A DNA stretch of 64,000 bases from Selaginella moellendorffii (Eukaryota; Streptophyta; Lycopodiopsida; Selaginellales; Selaginellaceae), in NCBI RefSeq assembly GCF_000143415.4, contig NW_003314341.1, forward strand, positions 229,869 to 293,868. The letters run 5' to 3'. This document shows, piece by piece, positions 56,627 through 64,000 of the stretch; within the stretch, counting starts at the first letter, position 1; every line of letters starts with the position of its first letter. Made by a program: the position numbers and the translations under genes. The notes under the pieces were generated by a model. That model saw nothing but the letters and a program-made list of their open reading frames with translations. It was not told where the DNA came from and did not search any database.

Positions 56627-57360
56627 CTAAGTCTTCTTCGCTTCGTATAACGTATCTGAAAGAGGAGAAGAAAGGAACCAGGAATCCAAGCCTTTGTAAA
56701 GCACGCAAGGAATGACGTCGAAATGAAGAGCAAAACAAGGCAGTTTTGCTCCACAAGGGACCCAACGGACAAACAAACTAAAAACACTCCCTATTCTCTA
56801 GGAAAACAGATCACAACAACAATCTCGTTTTGATTCACTTGTCGACCTGAGCTGTGCATGCAAACAATCCAATCCTCAAAAACTCTACTGCCTAAGCTGT
56901 AAAAAAAAAAAAAAACTTACCCAGCTTTCCGAGTCCATTGCAACGAGCACACACGATTTGGGTGTTATCCTTCCTTGCAGCGTTCGCGGTCAGCTTGGAA
57001 CCAGTCTTCCTCACGAATCCCGCTCCATCGCACTCGGGACACCTGAAAAAAACTCAAGGGACATCAGTCAGCCATGGATGAATTGAAAAAACGAGAAAAA
57101 CAGATCGTTACTCACAGATCCTTGCGGGAGAAGAAGATGGGAAATGCAGTTCCTATGACTGCAATCCCAATTGCCCCGGCGATCAAGTAGCTTGTGCTGT
57201 TCGATGAGAGCTCACCAACGGCACACACCACTTTGGGTCCTCGACGTCGGCCTCCGTTGCTACTTATCCCCACCACTGAACCTCTGCTGTAAGCGCCTAC
57301 GCGACACGAGCTCGACGCAACAGTGCCGCTGGAGATGGAGAGTGCTGCTGATGTCGCCAT
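56627..57360 (-). CDS. Plastid DnaJ-type zinc-finger membrane protein
   Basis: Three exons, 57360-57116, 57042-56921 and 56655-56627, give 131 aa. The first about 45 residues (MATSAALSISSGTVASSS, then Arg-rich up to VVCAVGE) look like a chloroplast transit peptide. One hydrophobic segment follows (YLIAGAIGIAVIGTAFPIFF). Two DnaJ-like CxxCxGxG motifs come next (CPECDGAGF and CARCNGLGK) with the linker ANAARKDNTQIV. The layout matches small thylakoid zinc-finger proteins related to LQY1/BSD2-type chaperones, which assist photosystem or Rubisco assembly; which member this is, I cannot say. The last exon of nine codons is supported only by splice signals and phase. Confidence 0.85.
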
Positions 57361-57601
57361 GAGAGGAGCTTCTGTCAGTTAGCAGCGAAAGAGCAGCCAG
57401 CCAAGCCTTATCCGACCATAGTATTTATAAGAGGCACGTCTTGTGGATAAAAACTCACCTGTATAGTACTTTCTTAAAAGGCTTAAAACATTTCGTGTTG
57501 AGTAAATCGAAAACTCACAGCTTTAGCTCCATTTTGCTTGAATGGTTGCTCGGACGAGCAGTGAATAATGTTATGACTCCTCATCCACAGCGGCTTTCTC
57601 T

Positions 57602-59655
57602 TTACTTCGATCCGAAATACTTCTCAGCATTTCCAAAACCCTCGATGACAGCTGCAATAAGCGCCAACTCCGTGAGTTTCTTTTCTTGCTTATAAACGTT
57701 TCGATATAGAACATTACCTCGGAAACGTTGTGCTTTGTCTCCACTGACACCCACAGCGCTCCAGGTGGTCCACTAGTTTTGTACCGGACAATCTCATCCA
57801 CTTCTTCGCCATCACGAAGAGCTGGCACTTCCAGGAGATCAGCCTTAGACACCACGTCGATCCAAGGCCGGCTTGGAAATCTTCCTCGAATTTCTTTATA
57901 GATATAAAACTGCAAGTTCATTGCGCAATCGTGTAAAGTACTGGCCATGAACTAAAATTTCCAGCTTTTACCTGGTCTTGCACGCTAGTACCACATTCTC
58001 CCGTAAGGTCGTGCACGTATAAAACAGCCGTTGGGAGATAAGCTAGTGCCGCTAAAGTCAACTTCTCCATGTCGTTTCGGTCCGCTGGTTATATACAATG
58101 CTGTTAGCAACAGAGCGAAGAGGAAAATGAAACGACAAGTTTTATAGTCGCACCATCAATCCTGTTGAGCAGACCTGGAGTATCTGTAACCTGAACAAAT
58201 CAGGTTGGTGACGCTTGGACTGTATAAAAAGCCGTTCTTACACCTACCTGGTAAGAAAAAGCATAATCCATTATATGACCCATGGAAATAGCTCTTGTTG
58301 TGAATGGATAGTTACAAACCTGCATGGTCGATACCCAGTTAGCGAAACATACTCAAAAACCGAAAAAGAAGTTCCAACCTCTGGCTTTCCCGTAGAGAGC
58401 ACCCGCACCAAAGAGGATTTACCGACATTCGGAGCTCCGACTAGGCATAGAATTGGGTCGCGAGGATTGACAACCGGGAGCTTCCTGAGAGTCTGTAAAC
58501 CTAGTAAATTCTCTGATCCCGCTATAAATGCAATCAAAGGTGTCAACCTTAGCTGTCTCTTTCAGATCCTCAAGGTACTGAACGTGCTCGTGGAACACAA
58601 CAGTCATCTCGTGAAATCCCTGCACAAGTGGTGGTAAGACTTTTATCCAAGAGCAGAAAGAAAGAGCACCTCATCTTTTAGATCTGCAGCCTCCCTTCTG
58701 GTGCTTGACTGCATCAAATAGTTGGTTCACGAGAGTAAGCAAATGCCAGAGAGGCGACGTGAGCTCACCTTGGAGCACAGCGAGGCCATATTCTTCCCGC
58801 ACAGAGTCAGCTTTTTCCTCAGAGTTAAAACGTTGCCAAGGATCTGCTTCAGTACAAGCATGAAACAACACACACTAGATGTGAAATCCAAGTGCGAGTG
58901 GACAGTACCTCTTCGTACTTGCCTTTTCCGAGTGTGAACTCTAAAAGCGACCTCTCATACGCATGTAGTTCATAGCTCCTGGGGAACTTTTTGAAGTAAG
59001 TCGTTAGAGGGACTGAGAGTTCCTGCGAAGAGAACACCGATAATTCTCGCACCCAACATAAACAAAGAATGGAGCTCACCTTCATCAACGCATCCAGCTG
59101 CCTTGCTCCGCGGTTTCGCTCCCTCTTGGCGATGTTTGAGATGACTGTGAGCTCGTCGTGAAGGAACACAGATGAAATGGGAAGAAGAAAAACAGATAAA
59201 CTGCGAAAAACTCAATCACACCTTTGGACGGCGGAACTCTTTTGGCAGCTTTCAATGCGGATGCCAAAATCTCTTCGGCAGGAACAACCATTGGAAGTTG
59301 CTGAAACGCTCCCACATCTGGCTGCTGACTTTGCACCTAGAAGACAATCTAAGGCTTTCCTTCTTTTGAATTGTTGGAAAGAATTCACATACCGATGGAT
59401 GCAATTCCTTAAACAATCGGAGCTCATCATCGGTGAGAGTCGGTCTGGGAACCGCAGGCTGGTGAACACCAGAAAGAAGATCACCTACATTTCAAGGAAA
59501 CAATGAGAGAAACGAATCGAAAGTGCGTAAATGCTACCTCCTCTTCCCCCTCCCTCTGGTGCTGCGCAAGAGCACGGCGGCAACGAATGAACGAACCGAG
59601 TGCCAATGCGATGCGGCAGTCGCCAGAGCTGCTGCTGCGGGAGCGCCAGCTTCAT
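57602..59655 (-). CDS. NOG1-like GTPase, probably organellar (PDE318-like)
   Basis: Fourteen small exons close in frame to 431 aa: 59655-59538, 59484-59393, 59336-59222, 59144-59080, 59022-58909, 58843-58769, 58708-58670, 58619-58548, 58492-58379, 58319-58248, 58190-58154, 58084-57972, 57909-57718 and 57679-57602. The N-terminus (MKLALPQQQLWRLPHRIGTR) looks like a mitochondrial or plastid presequence. A helical domain follows. The G domain has G1 GAPNVGKSS, G2 YPFTTRAIS, G3 DTPGLL, and G4 SKAD in place of NKxD. This order matches the NOG1/Obg ribosome-assembly GTPases, in particular the shorter organellar branch with Arabidopsis PDE318. Likely role is large-subunit ribosome maturation in an organelle. 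Confidence 0.9.
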
Positions 59656-60087
59656 CCAATCCCTCCCCTCTCCAAAACCCTAAGAAGCCAAAAACAGAAA
59701 GGAATTTCGTTGAATCGCACCCTGTGATTGCGAAATTCCTGTGAGATTGGGTCCAAAAGGTTGTTAGAATGGTGCAGTATTGAAAGAAACTTGGCATCTC
59801 TACTAGAAAAGGGAAAGGTGTGATACTGCATTGGGTCTGGTCTTGTTCTTTACCCTTGTGATTCTCCTTTTTTCCTTGCAAGAAATCTTTGTGTGCTCTT
59901 TTGGGATGGGACTGAAAAGTCCCCCGGGACTTACCAACAAGAGCAACTCAACAACAACAAATAAACACAAATCAAAGCACAAAAACAATGCTTTCTAGAA
60001 CCTGGTTGTCCCTTCCCAAGTTTTATTACATTCTTATTTCTTTGCTTTGTCGCTCTTGCTCACCATCCTTTGTGGGATTTATATAAG

Positions 60088-60550
60088 TCAAATCTTCTGA
60101 TACTCCACAATGATGTTGCCGGCATTTGGATCGGCCATCTTCTGGAACAGCTCGTGAGGCAAATCAAAAGTCCCATTGCAACCCTCAGGGCAGTAATCCA
60201 CAATCTTGATGGTGTAAGGACCAGGATTGTTGGTGCAACCATAGGGCCCCTGGTTGTTCTGCCGAACACATTTGATGGTGTACATGTCTCCACAGCCGCT
60301 GCCGCCCATGTAAATCGCAGCACTGCCTGCTGCAAACATATGATCAGCTGGAAGGTTGTTATCCGCACAGGCATTTGCTGCAAAGCAAAAGAGAAAATTG
60401 GGGATCATGCATGGATGGAATCACAAAAATTATCAACTTACGTGTGTATGGAGAGTCATAGTACGTTGCGGTTCCTTGCGCAGCCATTGCAACGTGAAGT
60501 ATCATTCCAAGCACAAGCACAACAGGCAAAACTGCAGCTTTTAGCTCCAT
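60088..60550 (-). CDS. EG45-domain secreted protein (plant natriuretic peptide-like)
   Basis: Two exons, 60550-60442 and 60377-60088, give 132 aa. A signal peptide (LPVVLVLGMILHVAMA) precedes AAQGTATYYDSPYTP. The double-psi beta-barrel of the expansin-like family follows, with NACADNN, MYTIKCV, GCTNNPGPYTIKIVDYCPEG and TFDLPHELFQKMAD. The Cys residues expected for the fold are present. The expansin C-terminal carbohydrate-binding domain is absent, so this is an EG45/PNP-A type apoplastic protein, linked in other plants to water and ion balance and stress. Confidence 0.93.
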
Positions 60551-63500
60551 TGATCGATCTATCTTCACTCCGCTCGAGTTTGCAAAAGCCCAAACTTTTG
60601 GCCTGAGGAACTCCACGTTCCCACGCAAGTTATAATCTGGTTTGCACATACGGTCTTCATACGCTGTTGACATATGCGTTAAGGCCACGCTTGCGTTCAA
60701 AGTCCGGGCTAGTCAAGTCAGGTCAAGGTCGAGTCCAGGTCATCTAGGGGTTTATATATGATGTGTACCTAGTCTACTTACAAGTAGTAATATTTAAATA
60801 GCTTTGACTTAGTTCTCAATGATAATCCATTATGTTAAGCTTGAGCTATGAATGTTTTAGTTAGGATTTTATCTATTCACCTCTACTAATTACTCACATA
60901 TGGATCCAGAAACTGTCATAAATTTTGCTTATGGTGAAAGAACAAAACCATAATATCTTTTATATAAAATTTAGTGACACCTTTGTTGGTCCTAGATTAA
61001 TGGTGTCTAACCACTCACTTCATGCTCATCTTCCTGATCATAGTTTTAGTCTTCATTAACACCTTCTCTTAAAAGCAATATGTTTAGAATATGGAAATTG
61101 CAATTGCATGCAATAACATTCAGGTGAAAAGAGCAACAGTAGTGGATACTTTGAATACTTTTCCAATCATAATAGTTTCAATATTTAAATTTTGTAAGCA
61201 TGAGGCAAAACTATCAATTTACAATGATTAAGGTTTTTGAGTTTCCTCCTAGCATCGCAAACTAGAGAGGATTCTACAACTTCTTTGAGGCATTGAATTC
61301 AATAAAAGAACTTCTTTGAAGCACAATAATAAATCTAACAAAGCACGAAATTGAGGATTTTATATGATACCTCCTCCTCCCATAGTTTGACAATCCTTCT
61401 AACAAGCCAACCCAAGTCTTCTTTTAATGTTGTGCTTTGGGGGGAGGGAGATTATTAAACACCCTACTGAAGAAAACAATAGTAAGGGACATATTATTGC
61501 TTGAGATGCAAGCGACAATAAGTTTATGGTCCTAAAAGGTGATTTTGGTTCTAGTTACTTTGAAAGTTATAATGATTACCCTTGAAGCTGCAATGGTATC
61601 ATGGGCTACAAGTGTTTATAATCAGCATTTGTAAAATATTTTAAATTTTTCACTGATGAATTAAGTTGAATTGGAAAGAGTCTTTTTCAAAAAGTCAAGC
61701 AATTATATATGTTATTTATTTATATTATCATAGAAAAAAAATGCCTAAATTATAGTACTTTAACAACCTAGATTCTAAAGCTTGGTGGATCTTGTGTTTG
61801 GTCCACCCCATCAACAAATACATTAGTGGGAAGAAAACATTTTATATCCATGTGGAGAAGTTGGGAAATCGAGCATACAATATACCTAGTGTCTCAACTT
61901 AGATCTAAATAGGCTCTCTTAATTAGAACTCAATGAATTAATCATGAAATATTAGAACTTGGATAACTCTTTGGGATTATTCAGATAAAATGCTTAATGT
62001 TTTACATTATAGGACATTAGTGTAAATTTTTAAGTTTAAACTTTTTAACTTTAATTATCCCAAAACTATTAATCGATTGGAAAAGAGGGTGCACTTTTGT
62101 TGACAAGCCTTTTCCCTTTATATTTATATTCTTACAAATTATCTTTCATTGGTTGCTTACAATTGGGATAAAAAAATTGGGATATGATAAGATAAGATTA
62201 AAGGACAAGTTTTGTATAGTCTTCATTTCTATATGTAGTCTTTGTGGGTCAGTTATTATTCCAAGCCTTCAAATACAATACACAAGTATCCTAAGGGTGT
62301 ATAATTGCAATAATGGAAATTGCAGCTGAAGAGGTTTCAGATAAAAATGACTGATAACTTAGTTAAAGAGGACTATATAAGATAAACTTCAAGGCATGCA
62401 TACCATATGTTTGGAATGCACTTAACTAAGATGTATCAAATCTAAAGTCGAAGGGTGATTAGCACAAGTCTATAGATTCCATATTAAAGAACTTAGCAAT
62501 TACTAACTATAATACAGTGCTTGAGCCTAGACTTGCCAAACTTGGTGAAGATTATAAATAGGTTGTGGAGGTATGCATGGTTAGGGTGGTGTGGCATTAT
62601 CTATTCATGGAGTCAAACACAATAGGAAATTTACTCTGAGAAGGCTTCCAACATGTAATATATATGGAAGTTCGATAAAAACTTTACAAGTATCTAGGTG
62701 GGTTTTCACTTATTAGCACAAATGCTTTGCTACAAACCTTTCAAGTAAGGACAATCATTCATTAGTCTTTGATTGGGATTTTGGAGAGAATTTCTACAAT
62801 TGAATTAAAGACATCATTTGATATAACTATTTTCTCCTACATACAATTGAGCAATTGGCTCCTTTTCTAAGTACAAACAGTTTATGTACTTGTAACACAA
62901 AGTGAAAATTAAATTTGCCAATCCTAGAATCGACTGAACAACCCCCCTAATAGCATTTATATATGGCCCAACTATATCTATTGTGGTGTCTTAGACTAAA
63001 GCTCTTCCAATCTCATATACATAGACTACTTTGTAATGGAATGTATGAAGAATCTAGCAATCAACCACCTTAATAACTTTTATATGTGGTTCACCCACAT
63101 CTATTATGGTGTTCTCCTAGACCAAAGCTCCTCCAATTTTATATGTATAGACCACTTTATAACTCAGTATGAAGATTAGCACTAAAGGTGAATTGAAAAT
63201 AGTTAATTTAATTATTTAAAGCCATTTTACATTTTGGTAAATAATGGATTGATTTATAATTGGTGTTCCCTCATTTGTCTTACCAAATTGCACCATGTGC
63301 AAACAAATTTATATAGCTAAAACATAGCCTTCTCAATGCAAAAGTGGGAAAATTTATAATAGAGTATTCAATAATATGAAATAGATGTTTCAATTGTTGT
63401 ACAGCTGTTTGATTCTTATATAAGTCCCTGCACAAAACAATAAAATAATGGCAATTTTTATAACATAAGCACATGCATTTCTTCTCAATGAACCATGCTA

Positions 63501-64000
63501 TTATAGAGTTAATAATTGAAGGAAGTATATTAGTGTCTCCTTTAGCGAAAAGTTGCTAAATTGTGTTGTCCCAAAACACACTTTGTATTGTGCTTCTGAA
63601 AGGCTAAACTTAAAAAAGACACTCTCCCAATCTTGCCAATGAGGCATGGTTTAGGTAAGAAGCATGTGTTGAAAAAATATTTCATCTTTGGCCTAGTGGA
63701 ACTTAAGGTGTCTAACAACAACATAAAACATCTTTTCATCACTTGTGCTCTTTATGTGAAAAGAACTGAAAAGTTTATGTTTTAGCCATTAAACTTGCAA
63801 ATGAACTTTAGTGTCTCTCTATACTCTCAACTTAAGTGCAATAGTACCATCCTGTAAGATAACAACTTTCTTATGATGTAATATAGTGAAATTGGCACTA
63901 TCTTGGGTGTTTAGGTAAATAGTGGCATTGAACACCTTGGTGGTGTTAATCCATTATTGTTGATGCTCAGTAGTTTACATACAAACATTAATGCAATTTT
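60551..64000. other. AT-rich intergenic tail of the window
   Basis: About 3.4 kb, strongly AT-rich after 60750, with no open frame over 66 codons and no recognisable domain or RNA gene. It contains the degenerate repeat at 62945-63175. It resembles the AT-rich, gene-free DNA flanking the Helitron on the left side of the window. Confidence 0.6.
62945..63175. repeat. Degenerate tandem duplication, about 122-126 bp period
   Basis: CTATTGTGGTGTC...TAGACTAAAGCTCTTCCAAT...TAGACTAC at 62979-63030 recurs as CTATTATGGTGTT...TAGACCAAAGCTCCTCCAAT...TAGACCAC at 63101-63155. The copies are roughly 80 percent alike over about 110 bp. Confidence 0.75.

Noticed and set aside
60898-60925. TGGATCCAGAAACTGTC shared with the last exon of the phosphatase gene (near 13929)
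   Set aside because: Only about 24 of 26 bases match and similarity stops at once on both sides; too short to call a gene relic.
1-64000. CRISPR arrays, bacterial operons, tRNA or rRNA genes
   Set aside because: No regularly spaced direct repeats with unique spacers, no operon-like gene packing, and no cloverleaf or ribosomal RNA sequence I could recognise by eye.

Overview
The window reads as nuclear DNA of a land plant, most likely a lycophyte such as Selaginella. This is an inference from three things seen here: genes split by many very short introns (mostly 45-75 nt), abundant pentatricopeptide-repeat (PPR) genes, and plant-only families (class III peroxidases, a YTH-containing CPSF30, MED32, a filament-like plant protein, a POLLUX-like plastid channel). 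Exon models were built by hand from splice signals and reading phase. Every multi-exon model listed as a CDS closes in frame.

Left part, 1-16.4 kb. A PPR gene runs off the left edge, next to a PPR pseudogene. An AT-rich Helitron follows, with a candidate 5' end at 4223 and a hairpin plus CTAG 3' end at 10626. It carries a 1,426-codon Rep-helicase and, near its 5' end, a GC-rich UDP-glycosyltransferase fragment that may be captured host DNA. Then come about 3.2 kb of repeat-rich noncoding DNA and a 12-exon purple acid phosphatase gene.

Middle left, 16.4-28.7 kb. This is an accessory zone. It holds a broken Crinkler/RHS-type NTPase-nuclease locus, whose 3' part is duplicated in tandem over 851 bp with an inverted segment upstream, and an intact 554-aa relative on the other strand. 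A 966-aa PPR gene follows.

Middle, 29-41.7 kb. Compact housekeeping genes: MED32, a selenoprotein-H-like protein, and a two-RRM RNA-binding protein with three GC-AG introns and one U12-type AT-AC intron. Two tail-to-tail class III peroxidases follow, then a decayed helical-repeat gene with a nearby partial duplicate, and a filament-like plant protein.

Right part, 45-60.6 kb. A leucine-rich-repeat/alpha-beta-hydrolase fusion gene, CPSF30-YTH, a 24-exon POLLUX-like plastid channel sharing a 106-bp promoter with CPSF30, a cationic amino acid transporter, a plastid DnaJ-type zinc-finger protein, a NOG1-like GTPase and a small secreted EG45-domain protein. The last 3.4 kb are AT-rich with no gene I can support.

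The genes do not form one pathway. RNA metabolism recurs (PPRs, RRM protein, CPSF30-YTH), as do plastid functions (channel, zinc-finger protein, GTPase). The least ordinary elements are the Crinkler/RHS-type genes, the Helitron with its UGT fragment, and the cluster of non-canonical introns.
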